DNA of 64,000 nt from Poecilobothrus nobilitatus (GCA_947095535.1 OX352772.1:39575445-39639444), one strand, 5' to 3'. Positions 23,602-35,703 are shown, numbered from the stretch's first letter. Numbers and translations are program-made. Notes: a model not told the origin generated them from the sequence alone.

Positions 23602-25318
23602 AAATGGTGGGAAAGGAGGTTAGGTTAAGTTTGTTTTATTAGGATTAAGTTTTAATTATACTCAGGAAATTTTTAAAGAGCTTGGTTTTTATAAGATTTT
23701 CCAAGAAAAAAAAACAAAAAGCAAAAAAAAAAATTCTATTTTTAAATAAATATTCAAAAAAGACTTACTTTTAAATAATTTTATTTAAGACTAGATTAAG
23801 ATTAGCGAAAAAAAATATTTGTTATTTTGAAAGCTAATACCTAATTAATTTGAGAAATATAACCATTTTTTTTTTGTAATCTTTTTTAGGTTTAGTTATA
23901 ACTAAAAAAAAAAAAAAATAAAAAAAAAATTTATTTAAACCAATGTTCTTCAGTAATTTCACTAATTGGGGATTGTAAAATAAATTTAGAGAATATTACT
24001 ATGATTTCTAAATTTAAAAAAATCAAAAATGTTTTTAATTCTTCTTCTTCATGTGTCCTTTATTCAAAAATAATAAACTGTGAACAGTTTTTTACTCAAC
24101 AAAAATAAAAAAAAAATTTTTTTTTTTGTAATCCAGGATTATTACAGAGGGAAAATATTTAACAAATTTACATTTTTCACAGTCCATTTAATGTTATTAA
24201 AAAATTAAATACAAACAGTCTTAAATTAATAAAAAAAAAAAATTAATTAGAAAAAACTTACTTATAGATCTTAAAAAAAAATTGAAAAGCTTCTAAAAAT
24301 CCATTTGTTATATTATGAAACCTTCCTTTTAATCCATTCTATAAAATTTAATCCTTTCCAAAAAAAAAAAAATTACAAAAAAAAAACGAATTAGAGTATA
24401 CTTTATCATTTCTGAACAAATTAGGCAAAATTTATTTTCAGGAAACCTTTATTTTTGTACTTCATTGTCATTTTAATAGAATGGAGGATAAAAAAAATTA
24501 AAAAATAATTAAGACCCAACTATTAAGTTTAAAAAAAAATATCTTGAATTACTTTTTATGTATGGATTTTCAAATTAATCAATCAACTGATAATCTTCTA
24601 TTTTTTGTTTAGTCAAAATCCTTAAGATTTTTACTTTCAAATGTGTTTTAAAAACTTTTTATAATATCTAATATTTATAACAATATATTGTCTACTATAT
24701 TTACATAAGGTCTTAGGCCTCAATCGGACAGAAAGGTAGCTAACAAATTTTTAGCAAACATTATTAAACTATTGACTTTTAAATAAATGCTCATTCAAAG
24801 GAGTGATAAATGCGACATTTTTTTTTTTCAACAATCGTACAAATTTTTTACATTTCAAATTGGTTTCCTTAAATTTTGAGATATTTCAGAATTTTGAGTT
24901 CCTCCACGATAAATTAAGAAATTATTTTGATTTATTCTTTTTACAATTTTCATTTATTAATTAAGCGAGAATCAAAATAGCCGTAACGAGACGATTAAAA
25001 AAAAAACATTTTCAAATTTCATACAAATTTTTTCGGGAAGTATTTTAACAATACTAACCAAAAAGAATGGAAGTTTTTGGAAACTCTATATTTTGAGAAA
25101 ACTTTCATATAATTAAAAAAAGTCGTTGACCCTTGTAAAAATATAATTGTGGAGCTTTAAATTTTGTGAACTATTTCAAACATATTTTACACAATTACAG
25201 CGGTTTAAAAAATACAAAATTTCAAATATTGCATGTACAAATACTTTTTTGAAGTAACTGATGCTTGTTCTCCTTCTCTTTGCTTCTTCTAAATTCTGAT
25301 TTCTTTCCACTCTAAAAT
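23602..25318. other. Homopolymer-rich AT spacer
   Basis: Dense A and T runs and nothing recognised. Confidence 0.5.
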
Positions 25319-25363
25319 TTCAAAGTTGTAACGAATATATTGCATATTCGTTACAACTTTGAA
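25319..25363. repeat. Perfect 20-bp hairpin
   Basis: TTCAAAGTTGTAACGAATAT at 25319-25338 is perfectly inverted at 25344-25363 with a five-base loop. Part of it (AACGAATATATTGCAT) is repeated at 25371-25386. Confidence 0.9.
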
Positions 25364-25590
25364 TTATATTAACGAATATATTGCATCCATTATCCACTCC
25401 TTCACAAGATGCTAAACGACGACATTTTTATTTTGAAAGTTTCATTTGAAAGTACTTAGAAGGCTAGTAGTATGTGTATATTGTTTTGACATTTGATAAA
25501 ATTTTTTATTTACAAAATACAAAATGGTTAAACTAGAGAAAATTGTTATTTTATGTAAGAAAAAATTTTGACTAATTTTTTTTTTATGGA

Positions 25591-25706
25591 TTTTTTTTTT
25601 TGCTAAAAGTCATTATGGATTTTTTTTTTTTTTGTGAATTTAGTCACCAACCCTTAATATTTAGTTTGGTAACTAAATCCATAATTACTTTTAGCAAAAA
25701 AAAAAA
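25591..25706. repeat. Imperfect inverted repeat ending in T/A runs
   Basis: T-run-GCTAAAAGTCATTATGGATT at 25591-25623 pairs with AATCCATAATTACTTTTAGC-A-run at 25676-25706, and an inner pair (GAATTTAGTCACCAA and TTGGTAACTAAATCC) extends the stem. It forms the left edge of the family E array. Confidence 0.75.
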
Positions 25707-25719
25707 TCCACAAAAAAAA

Positions 25720-26400
25720 ATCCACAAAAAAAATCTTTATGCATTTAAAATTTAAAATTTGGTTTTAAAACTTTATTATTAAGGATTCTAGAGTTGGATT
25801 GAAAATCAAAGTATTCCCTTTTTCCAGAATATTTATATGTATGTATATGTGAGATTGTCAATTAGGGAGGGATTATGGAGAGATTTTAGAGTTAGATTGA
25901 AAAGTAAGGTTATATGCTTTTCCCAGAATTTTTATATATATCTACGATATTCTGATTTAGGAGAGATTTTAGAGTTGGTTACAAAATCAGGGTTTCAATA
26001 ATTTGTTTAGCCACTATTTTAAGTTAATAGTTGCTAAAATATATAAATAAAAAAAAAAATTAATAGGGATGTTAGAGTTGGTTACAAAATCAGGGTTATA
26101 CACCTTTTACAGAATATTTATATATATGTATAAGCGAGATTCTAAATTAGGAAGAATTTTAGAGAAAATCCACAAAAAAAATCTTTGATGCATTTAAAAA
26201 TTAAAAATTTTTTTTAAAACTTTATTATTAGGGATTTTAGAGTTGGATTAAAAATCAAGGTATTCTCTTTTTTCAGAATATTTATATATGTATATGTGAG
26301 ATTGTCAATTAGAAGAGATTTTAGAGTTGGTTACAAAATCAGGGTTTCAATAATTTGTTTAGCGGGGGCTAATAGCTTCTAAAGTACTTTTGATTTTTCT
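25720..26400 (+). repeat. Family E array, forward units
   Basis: At least six degenerate units carry TTTTAGAGTTGG followed by ACAAAATCAGGGTT or a variant. The AGAGTTGG motifs lie at 25790, 25888 (as AGAGTTAG), 25971, 26073, 26239 and 26323, so spacing is about 83-166 bp. Units also share CAGAATATTTATATATGTAT and AATAATTTGTTTAGC. A larger pattern (25720-25980 against 26165-26345) suggests a second round of duplication. Confidence 0.75.
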
Positions 26401-26858
26401 TCTTTAATATCAACTGCAAACCAATAGCAACCATTGCAATTTTTTGCTTTTTATTATATCCATCTTCAAAATATTTCAAAATATCTAACATTTAAAATTT
26501 TTGACGTTTGATTTTACGTTTGTATTTGACGTTAAAACAAATTTACACATTGTATGCTTCTTATAGAGGATGTAAAAAATTTCGCATCTTAAATGAGTGA
26601 AAGGAAGAGTATAATACATTTCCAATCAAATGTTTGCATATTGGTGCATGCATCCCATGTGAACCTACCCTTAAGATTAAAAAAAAGATTCAGCAAAATT
26701 TGAAATATAATAATTTTAAAATAGAAAATTTTTCCAAATTTAAGCGACTGTACTTTCGTAATTCGTGACCAGAATGTGCTATACATAAATGTTGTTTTTG
26801 ATACATATTCTTGTTGTTCATTCCATTGCTCCATCTTAAACGATGTCGAATTTAAAGC
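26400..26858. other. Spacer between family E arrays
   Basis: Contains an 81-codon minus-strand reading (26589-26834) with no family features. AGGGTAGGTTCACATGGGAT on the minus strand near 26655 looks like transposon-type sequence but could not be assigned. Confidence 0.4.
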
Positions 26859-26938
26859 AGACGACTAAACAGACGAACAAATACATATTGAAATTAATAA
26901 GCACATTTTTTTTATATTTTTTTGAAAATGTATTAAAA
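26859..26938 (+). repeat. Family C end fragment
   Basis: AACAGACGAACAAATAC, then GAAATTAATAAGCACATTTT and TTTTGAAAATGTATTAAAAA match the last 75 bp of family C. Confidence 0.6.
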
Positions 26939-27544
26939 ATATTTTCTTTTCATTTTCCTTAAAATTAATTTTTAGTATTGTTTTTAATTTTAATAATATT
27001 TTGTCACAGATATTTATGAAAATCATCATTGAGTATTTGTAAATTGGGTAAATGTTCTAAAACACAGCAAACTTAAAAAACTTCTTTATCATAGTCTTGT
27101 ACAAATTTCTTCTTTCTTCAATTTTATTTTTATTTAATTTGTTTTAGACACCATCCTTTATTCTTAACCGAAATTTTAAGAAACCAAAATTCTTGACCGT
27201 TAAATTTCTTTTAATTTTAAAAAGGTTATGTACACTGTTATTTAAATATAGAACATGTAAATCAAAAATATTTTCATAATAAAAAAAACTTAGTTCTTAT
27301 TAATTAATATTAATAGTATTATGATACAACACTCCTAAAATGGTAAGTAGGACGAATGAATGAACGTTGAATAAAAATTTAGTAATTATAAGGAATTAAA
27401 TGTAAATATTTTCTTTATTTATTCTAATGTTCTGTTATATTTGTTTAAAGCAGTTCGGGTTGAGTACGAAATTCCAAAAAAAAAAAATTCCGATTCTAAA
27501 ATACCATTTGCATAATTTTAAAAATTTAATTGCCAAATTAATAC

Positions 27545-28000
27545 TAAAAAGCCCTGCTAAACAAATTATTATCGCTCTGCTTTTTTAACCAACTATAAAA
27601 TCATTCTGAATTATTTGTTTTGCATACATATTTCAACACCAAAGCATATAAAATAGTGGAGACTGCCGTCCTCAAATCTTCGCTAAACAAATTATTGGGA
27701 TCCCGATTTTGAAACCAACTGTAAAACCTCTCTTAATTAGTTTTCCTTGTATATATATTTCAACAAGAAAGCTTTTATTTGAAAATATTGAGGACTTCTG
27801 CCCTCTAACCTCCAATAAACAAATTATTAAAATCCTGAGTTTAAAGTAACCAACTCATAAACCCTTTCTAATTTATATACACATATATATATTATATCCA
27901 TGTATGTACACATATTCTGGAAAAATCGTGTAACTCTGATTTTGTGATTTTGTAACAAACTACAAGATGTCACCAAATAACTTTTTTACATATGTACATA
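27545..28000 (-). repeat. Family E array, reverse units
   Basis: The same unit as at 25.7-26.4 kb, now inverted: GCTAAACAAATTATT followed by ACCAACT-TAAAA occurs at about 27557, 27682 and 27828. Together with the forward array it makes a large loose inverted structure of about 2.4 kb around unrelated AT-rich DNA. Confidence 0.7.
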
Positions 28001-28690
28001 TTTTTTTACATTTCAACATTTAAAATAGTGGGACTAGTGCTTCTAAACTCCAAAATTATGCTTTTTAATTTTGTGGAATTTTTTTTTGAGAATTAAGTTT
28101 TTTCATTATTTGGAATTTTCTAACTGTGGAATTTTTTGTTTTGGAATTTGCTTCACCATCCTTAGCAGTCCAACTAGACTAAAACAGTAAACATAAAAAT
28201 CACACACAATATTTACATAACAAATAAAATTAGTATAAAATAGAAAAAATAATATTCATTAACAGTAATAATAACAATAATAACGGTATAGAAAAAAATT
28301 GTATTTAAATACGAAGACATTTTTTTTTTGCTTGTAAATAATTTATAAATAAATCTCTTTTTGACAGCTGTTATATTAATTAATTTTTTTCTTTTCTTTT
28401 TATATTTTGTTTTGTTACTGTACATAATGAAAATTGTTTATTTTTATTTTTTCCTTATTAAAAAAAAAACAGTAGGTAAATATTTGTGTTTAATTTTTGT
28501 CTGAGGAACAATAAAGGTGAAGAAAATTAATTTTCTTATTTTAAACGAAAATACTTATAGAAATTTGATTTTATTTACATTAAAATATAAATAAATAAAT
28601 AAATAATTCATAATTATTAAGGATTAAGAGTTAATTTAATGATTATTGGTGAAATTTTTGACCTAGTAATTTTTTTTAATAAAGATAGCT
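28000..28690. other. AT-rich spacer
   Basis: A TAAA-type run lies at 28586-28605, but no SINE body could be matched to it. Nothing else was recognised. Confidence 0.45.
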
Positions 28691-28739
28691 TATTATTCTT
28701 TCGGATACCGACATAACTCTCTTTATCAGCTGTTAATAT

Positions 28740-28915
28740 AATTGTTTTTTATATTATATTGTCCAGATATAAATATCTACCGATATTTTTAGGACCCTTT
28801 TGCCTTTAGCATGTGGGCCATCTCGGTACAAGTATTATTTTTAACCTGGCTGGGGTTTGAATCCGAGACTTTTCGCCTGAAAAACCGGTGACTTATGTAC
28901 TGCACCAATGGTCAG
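28740..28915 (-). mobile_element. Second SINE type, minus strand
   Basis: Read leftward: CATTGGTGCAGTACATAAGT (A-box position), CACCGGTTTTTCAGGCGAAA, then a B-box GGATTCAAACCCC (28852-28864). A body with GTACCGAGATGGCCCACATG and TATCGGTAGATATTTATATC follows. The spacing between boxes fits a tRNA-derived head. The head resembles that at 56635 (ATGTCACC, a TTTCA..CGAA block, then TTCAAACC), so both may belong to one old family. The left end is uncertain. Confidence 0.6.
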
Positions 28916-29004
28916 ATGAATATAATATGTTATTTAAAATAATAATTAAGTAGGTAAGTAATTTATTATAAGTATAGATATAATTTAATTCTTATCTTCT
29001 TTAT

Positions 29005-29135
29005 ACAGATACTGCAATATTGGCAGTAGGATCAAATATTGACGAAGCTACAAGCAAATTACTGTGAAAAACAAATGGAATTGGACGAACAAATGTAAAA
29101 TAAAACTTAACGAAAGTAAAACTGTAGAAACATTT
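29005..29135 (+). pseudogene. LINE reverse-transcriptase scrap after the active site
   Basis: It encodes DTAILAVGSNIDEATSKL and, after a frameshift, NKWNWTNKCKIKLNESKT. These match the segment that follows the ADD active site in Jockey-type reverse transcriptases (ADDTA.LA....., then W...W.IK.N..K). About 45 residues survive. The flanks hold a SINE on the left and family C on the right. Confidence 0.7.
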
Positions 29136-29139
29136 CGGT

Positions 29140-29424
29140 TGATTTTTATTTTAAGTCTCCAAATGGATGTTCCATTGGTTCAAAACATTTTTTTTTCAAT
29201 TCAATAATATTTCAAACGACTAAAATTGTCTCTAAAGAAACTTGACGAATTCAACGATATTCTAATAATATTGGATGTCGACTTTATTTTGAAGCGTATA
29301 TTTTTTTCAAATCTTTTATAACAACTTTAAATTTGAGTCTTTCACTTTTTAACATAGTACATAGTACATACATATAAAAATAACTTTAAATAATTTAAAT
29401 TTGTTGAATAAATTTGCATTATGA
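29140..29424. other. Possible continuation of the LINE scrap
   Basis: No readable protein beyond about 29150; AT-rich up to the family C start. Confidence 0.4.
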
Positions 29425-30732
29425 AACAAGGTAGAATGTAAACCAACGGTTTTTAAAAGCGCACATTTCCAAAACTCAAGACAAACTGTTTAGAATTGTG
29501 ACTTGCACAAAAATTTGAAAATTTCATGTAATAAGAAAAAAACGTAAAAATAGGACATTTTTGAAATTTTGAGAGGCCGTAAGTCCGGAGTCCTATATAA
29601 CTAAGAAAAACGGTTAACACACGTAAAAATATATTATTGAACCTTTAATTTTTATGTCTTGCCAAAGAAAAATTTTTACAAATGCCTAAGTTACAGGTGT
29701 CTAAAAATAGCAAATTTTCAATTTTTGAGGTGTAATAACCCTTAAAGAGGGGGTGCTACCAAAAAATGTTCTGAGGAAACTTATATAATTCTTATAATTC
29801 TAAAATTTCTTCTTGTCTCACAATTTCAGGTTCCTATCTAAAGGCGTGCCGGAATTATGAAAAAAGAAATTACTATTAAAATTTACTGTGGTTTTTACAT
29901 AACGGTAAATTTGAATAGTAAATTACAAAATATCACATAATTTTGATATTGTTTTATATAGATAATAAAATTTTCGATCTTCTGGCGGTTTTAGATTGCA
30001 AAACTATTACGCAGAGCCTGAGATATATATTTCTGAAAATGGGGCTTTTTCCCAATTTTTAAGAGCTGCAACTTTGGAGCCCTTTACAACTAAAATAAAC
30101 CTTTAACACACGTAAAAATAAATTACCGTAGCTTTAATTTTTATATCTTGCAGAAGTAAAATGTGTACAGGTTCCTAAGTTACAGGTGTTTAAAAGTAGC
30201 AAATCTTCAATTTTTGAGCCCTAATAGCTCATAAACAGGGGGTGGTCCAAACAAATTTTCTGAGCAAACTTATACTAATTCTAAAAGTTCTTTCTTGCCT
30301 CAAAATTTCAAGCCTCTATCTAAAAGCGTGGCGAAGTTATGAAAGTAGAAAAATCATGCAAAATTTGATTTTCACATAACGGTAATTTAAATACTAAATT
30401 TAAAAAAATGTATAATTTTTATATTAATTAAAGTTAAAGTTAAAAAAAATACCTGTCGAATGACGTTTTCAGATTGAAAAAATCTTAAGCAGAACTAAGA
30501 TATACGCATTTAAAAATAGAGCTTTTTCAAAGTTTGAGGGGCTGTAGCTCCGTAATGGATGGGGCTAAATGAAAAAGTTGTTCCACAAAATTAATTTTTT
30601 TATGAGACCTACCCATGGTTAAAATTTTTTTCTCTATCTTTAACGGTGTAGAAGTTTTGTAAACAGACGGACGGACGGACAGAGTGAAACTAATAAGCAC
30701 ATTTTTTCAAAATTTTTTTGGAAATGTGTTAA
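29425..30732 (+). mobile_element. Family C repeat, complete copy
   Basis: The copy starts AACAAGGTAGAATGTAAACC and ends GGAAATGTGTTAAAAA. A short inverted pair (GCACATTTCCAAAA near the start, TTTTTTTGGAAATGTG at the end) marks both ends. Inside are about two units of 475-480 bp. Each contains GCCTAAGTTACAGGTGT, TTTTCTGAGGAAACTTATA-type, AAAATTTCA, a CTATCTAAAGG...GGAGTTATG-like block and TTCACATAACGGTAAATTT. The last part has GCTGTAGCTCCGTAATGG, TCTATCTTTAACGGTGTAG and AACAGACGGACGGACGGAC, then AGTGAAACTAATAAGCAC. No protein is encoded. Confidence 0.82.
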
Positions 30733-31044
30733 AAAGAAATTTTTCGAAATTTTAAAAAACGAAATTTTTTTTTTTGATATTTTAACAATCGAAATAAAAA
30801 AGTACGAAATTTCATTACGCTCCGATTTAATTAATATAGTAAAATTTTTTTTTTAGTAAATTGAATATAAGAGCGAAGACTTAGAGACAATTTATTTACA
30901 AAATATCTTTAAAGGAATCCGAAATTTATTGAGTATAATATTAGGGGGAAGTGAGTTTTCACAATATATTATTCACTAATACCGCAACATAAATTCGCAT
31001 TTCAAAAATAAAAGGCCATAATGTAATACATGTTTTTCGTAACA
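30733..31044. other. AT-rich spacer
   Basis: Nothing recognised. Confidence 0.45.
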
Positions 31045-31290
31045 ATTAAACACATTTTGAAAAATTTGCTATTAGTTTCACTCTATCCGTTTCGCACGAA
31101 ATTTATACACTGTTTAATAAACAATGAAATATAAACCATGCATAGGTCTCTTAAAAGAGTAATGTTGTAGAACAACTTCTTTATGTACCCTCACCGTTGG
31201 AACTCCTACAGCACCTATAGCTCTTCAAATTTTGAAAAAGCTTCTTTTTAAATGCATACAAAAAATATGTGTAAGAACTGTATATGGATA
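31045..31290 (-). repeat. Family C 3' fragment
   Basis: TTGCTATTAGTTTCACTCTA, TCCG, then a degenerate CACTGTTTAATAAACAATG block and CTATAGCTCTTCAAATTTTG match the last 250 bp of family C in reverse. It is diverged and lacks the tandem units. Confidence 0.65.
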
Positions 31291-32066
31291 AGAATGTAAG
31301 GTTTTCTGTTCTTTAAATATGTAGCATACCCCTTAAATAATGGATTGTTAGGTTATCACATATTATAATTAAATATTCAATAAAATTTTTACTTTTTACT
31401 TAACATACTTTAAAAAATAATAATATAGAAGCCTGCTCGATTGTCTATCTATTATTTTATAAAACTTCCAGTTCGCTTGCGGTAAAGCAATGAAAATTAA
31501 ACATATTGTATAAATATATCTGAAAGCTCACTATCTATAGTCCCACACATTAAAAATATTAGCCCATTAAAATTATAAAATAGTTTAAATTCAAAATTTC
31601 TCGTTAACGTATTATCAAAAAATAACAAACATATATATAAAAGTTTGGGGAATTTGCTCCCCTAAAAATCCATGACATAACGATTTCTTTAAAATAATTT
31701 AGTGTTAAAGTATGTTTTCTTTTTAACACTTTTTGTATTTGCATGGATTATTCGGTCAGTTATGATGAAATTTAAAATAAAAAAATAAGCTTTACTTTTT
31801 CAAGTATAACTTAAAATAATCTTTAGGTTTTTTGTTATTAATTAAGTGGAATAATATAAAGCAAATCTATTTCAATTTAAAGAGTTTAATCCTTTTAATG
31901 TAACCCTATATGGTAAAGATTTAAGGATAAATGACGAACATTAATTTTTTTTTTATATGAAAACAATTCCGTCAATTTCTGTAGTCCTAGTGTGTACACA
32001 ACCGTATGTTTTATTTATTACTATAATTACCCACAACTATTGAGGATTTTTAGGGGGTTTCTAATA
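31291..32066. other. AT-rich spacer
   Basis: No gene or repeat recognised. Confidence 0.45.
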
Positions 32067-33971
32067 TTTTTATACCCGTATTAACTATGTTCAAGGGTAT
32101 AATAAATTTGCCATTACGTTTGTGACACCTTAAAGGAGTCGAGCTAGATATAGTGTCAACGGTATGGATCGGCTCAGAATCGAATTCTGAGTCGATTAAG
32201 CCATGTACGTCCGTCCGTTCGTCCGCACGATAACTCAAAAAATAAAGGAGCTAGGGGGCTGAAATTTTTTTTACGTCACGTTTGCAAAATTGTTAGTTTT
32301 GCTATTTAAATCCAACATTTTCGGTCGGCGGGTTCGAGTAGCTGCCATACAACTTCTATCTTTATATAGAAATAACTCAGTATCTATTCAAGCTAAGTTT
32401 CTGAAATTTTGCAAATGATGATCAAGTTTTATGGCAACAACTTCTGTAAAATTTGGTTGTGGTGGTGCGGTGGGTTCGGGTAGCTGCCATACAACTTTTC
32501 CTTTTAAACGAGAATAACTCGGTGTTTATTGAAGCTAGGAATCTGAAATTTAGTAAAGAGGTGTCAAGTTACATGCCAACAACTTTTGTAAAATTTGGTT
32601 GGACTAAAGCAGCCGGTTCAGGCTTCTTGCACCTCTTGGAACCTAATGAAGCTAGGCGTCTGAAACTTTGCAAATGATGATCAAGTTTTATGGCAACAAC
32701 TTTTGCAAAATTTGGTTGTGGTGGTGCGGCGGGTTCGGGTAGCTGCCATACAACTTCTCCGTTTAAACGAGAATAACTCGGTGTTTATTGAAGCTAGGAA
32801 TATGAAATTTAGTAAAGAGGTGTCGAGTTACATGCCAACAACTTTTGTAAAATTTGGTTGGTCTAAAGCAGCCGGTTCAGGCTTCTTGCACCTCTTCGAA
32901 CCTAATGAAGCTAGGCGTCTGAAATCTTGCAAATGATGATCAAGTTTTATGGCAACAACTTCTGCAAAATTTGGTTGTGGTAGTGCTACGGGTTCGGATA
33001 GCTGCCATACAACTTCTCTTTTTAAATGAAAATAACTCAGTGTCCGTCCGCACGATAACTCAAAAAATAAAGGAGCTAGGAGGCTGAAATTTTTTTTACG
33101 TCACTTTTGCAAAATTGTTAGTTTTGCTATTTAACTCCAGCATTTTCGGTCGCCGGGTTCGAGTAGCTGCCATACAACTTCTTTCTTTAAATGAAAATAA
33201 CCCAGTGTCTATTCAATCTAGGTATCTGAAATTTTGCAAATGATGATCGAGTTATATGGCAACAACTTCTGCAAAATTTGGTTGTGGTGGTGCGACGGGT
33301 TCGGATAGCTGCCATACAACTTCTTTTTTTAAATGAAAATAACTCAGAGTCCGTCCGCACGATAACTCAAAAAATAAAAGAGCTAGGAGGCTGACAATTT
33401 TTTTACGTTACTTTTGTAAAATTGTTAGTTTTGCTATTTAACTCCAGCATTTTCGGCCGCCGGGTTCGAGTAGCTGCCATACAACTTCTTTCTTTAAATG
33501 AAAATAACCCAGTGTCTATCCAATCTAGGTATCTGAAATTTTGCAAATGGTGATCTAGTTTTATGGCAACAACTTCTGTAAAATTTGGTTGTGATGATAT
33601 GACAGGTTCGGATAGTTGCCATACAACTTCTCTTTTTAAATGAAAATAACTCAGTGTCTATTGAAGCTAGCTATCTGAAATTTAGTGAAAAAGTGTCGAG
33701 TTGCATGCCAAAAACTTTTGTAAAACTTGATTGGTCTAAAGCAGCCGGTTCAGGCTTTTTGCATTTCTTGGAACTTAATGAAGCTAGGCGCAATAGATTC
33801 GGGTAGCTATCATACAACTCCACAATTTACATAAATATATCTCTGTGGTTCGGTACTAAAACATCTGAATGTTTTTAAAAGATGGTCAAGTTTTATAGAA
33901 ACAGGATATATTACGTTCATACGGGTATCCCAGAGTTGACACAGTCTACTCTACTGCACTCTTCCTCGTTT
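32067..33971 (-). mobile_element. Family B element, long form with tandem units
   Basis: Bounded by TTATACCCGTATTAACTA at 32069 and by CTTCCTCGTTT at 33961-33971, the same ends as the 17.4-kb copy in reverse. The left end shows a TATACCC...GGGTATAAT hairpin, TTGCCATTACGTTTGTGACA, CTTAAAGGAG, GCTCAGAATCGAATTCTGAG and CGTCCGTCCGTTCGTCCG. The motif TTTGGTTGTG starts at 32452, 32711, 32970, 33277 and 33584. This gives two 259-bp units followed by two 307-bp units; the longer unit carries an inserted GTCCGTCCGCACGATAACTC block. Readings of 62-77 codons here are by-products. It is about 0.7 kb longer than the other full copy, the difference being unit number. Confidence 0.85.
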
Positions 33972-34690
33972 ACATTTGTTTTTATTTTAGTATATTGAAG
34001 TTAGTATATTTTAAACATACCAAAAGGCTTTGGTGTTTTTTTTTATTATAGGGTAGTGTTTTTTTTTATTATAGGGTAGTTGGAATTTTTATATTTCACT
34101 TATATATGTATTATATATGTAAAGTTTTATTTTAAAATCATTTTATTTTTTTTATTTTTAATTCTCAATTATAATTTTAGTTACAGTGGATAAAAAGCAA
34201 AGTGAATAAAAACAAGCAAATTATTTAGGTATAAGTTAATAGGTACAAGGTATAAGTTAATTTACGTCGCCACTATAATAAATCGCCAAATTTTCACGAA
34301 TATTTATATCAAATTATATGATACATCAAATAACCTCAACTATATGGGTTGAATCAGTAACGAAAACTGAAACTATTTACCTATTTTTATTGCTTCTCCA
34401 TCCCTACATCTGTCATGCACTTTATCCAAAATATTTTTGAAAGAATTATAGATTTAATATTGTTTTTCGATAATAGCGCACGCGCCTTTGTGTAACTACC
34501 ATACAAATTGGAGCCGGTTATATACTATGAGTGTTAGAAAAAAGTGTATACCTTTGAAATTTTTAAGCCACTTATGATATTTTATTCAAATTTATATTTA
34601 TTTTTCAAATTTAGTTTCTATAAACAATATCAGCAAATTAAAATTTTATTTAATTACTATTAAATTAAACAAATAAAAATTCATTAAAAA
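33972..34690. other. AT-rich spacer
   Basis: A direct duplicate (TTATAGGGTAGT with its T-run) lies at 34042-34080. Nothing else. Confidence 0.45.
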
Positions 34691-34691
34691 A

Positions 34692-34800
34692 TGGAGTTTC
34701 GGTGGCTGAGTGCTTAAGCGCATTACTTATCACCGAAAGAGTGCTGATTAAAATTAGGCGCAAGTATCAATTGCTAGAAATAGTGTAAAGAAAAACTTTT
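34692..34800 (+). mobile_element. SINE head related to the 10-kb SINE
   Basis: GGAGTTTCGGTGGCTGAGTG, TTAAGCGCATTACTTATCAC and CGAAAGAGTGCTG follow the tRNA-like head at 10284 (GGGGTTTCGGTAGCCTAGTG...CCGAAGGAGTGTGG). The A-box is readable, but the B-box has decayed to TGATTAAAATTAG. A stretch with GTAAAGAAAAACTT follows; the body and tail are not recognised. Confidence 0.65.
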
Positions 34801-35072
34801 TTCTTTTAACGAGTTAAAAAAATATGACCAGCGGCAAAATTTTTTGTTGCTTCTGTAACAGGCGCAAAACTGCTTCTCAATTCAAAAAAGAGTTGTTCAA
34901 TACTTTTTTCGAATTCTTTGCATTCGCTTTGATAACTGTGACCAATTTTCTCAACAAATGTTCATATATTTTTTGTGTAATAAGGAATCATTTTATCCAA
35001 ATGTTCTCAAAGATGTTCTATAGAGGGTAAGGTGAGTCATTTTATATTTACACTAAAAAAGCTTCCAAATTA
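34801..35072. other. Spacer
   Basis: A 68-codon reading (34824-35030) contains CCFCNRRKTASQFKKE, but only one Cys pair is present and no family is recognised; probably chance. Confidence 0.4.
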
Positions 35073-35703
35073 TTTTTTAGCACATTTCCAAAAAAATTTT
35101 TGATTAAATATGCCTATTAGTTTCACTCTGTCCGCCCATTCGTCTGTTTACAAAACTAGGTCTAGGTTAGGTCTCATAAAACAATTTTTTCAGGTAGCCG
35201 AATCCTTTACGGAGCTGTATCCTCTCCAAATTTAAAAAAGCCCTATTTTGAAATTCGTATATCCCATTTTTTAATTAGTATAAGTTTCCGATTTTAGTAT
35301 TAGTATAAGTATTGCCCATTTCAGAATTGGTATAAGTTTCCTCAGAAATTTTGTACCACCCTCTGTTTAAGGACCATCAGAAGTCATAAATTGAAATTTT
35401 GCTATTTTTAAACACTTGTAACTTAAGCACTTATATAAAATTTTTTGAAAAAGTAGGAGGCAAAAATTAAAGCTTTAACTTTATATTTTACGTGTATTAA
35501 TGGCTTTTTCTTAATTATGTAGAGTTCCCTTAAAATTGCATAAAGTGTCTCTTTATTTTGCACATTTTTGCTTATCAATTATTATATGCAATTTTAAGAA
35601 AAATATTACAAAATTTGGTCTAAGTCACAATTCTAAACAGTTTGTATTGTTTTTTGGAAAATGTACGTCTTTAAAAATCGTTGGTTTACATTTTGCCTTA
35701 TTA
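35073..35703 (-). repeat. Family C copy, diverged
   Basis: Starts TTTTTTAGCACATTTCC and ends GTTGGTTTACATTTTGCCTT. Between them are TAGTTTCACTCTGTCCGCCC, GGAGCTGTATCC, AGAATTGGTATAAGTTTCC, CACTTGTAACTTAAGCAC and GGAAAATGTACG. It carries roughly one unit, with the ACGGTAAATTT part missing. Confidence 0.72.

Noticed and set aside
26589..26834. 81-codon minus-strand reading as a small protein gene
   Set aside because: No domain, signal peptide or conserved partner is seen; composition matches AT-rich chance readings.
29425..30732. CRISPR-like array from regularly repeated blocks in families B and C
   Set aside because: The repeats are hundreds of bases long, diverge gradually and have no short unique spacers; the DNA is eukaryotic.
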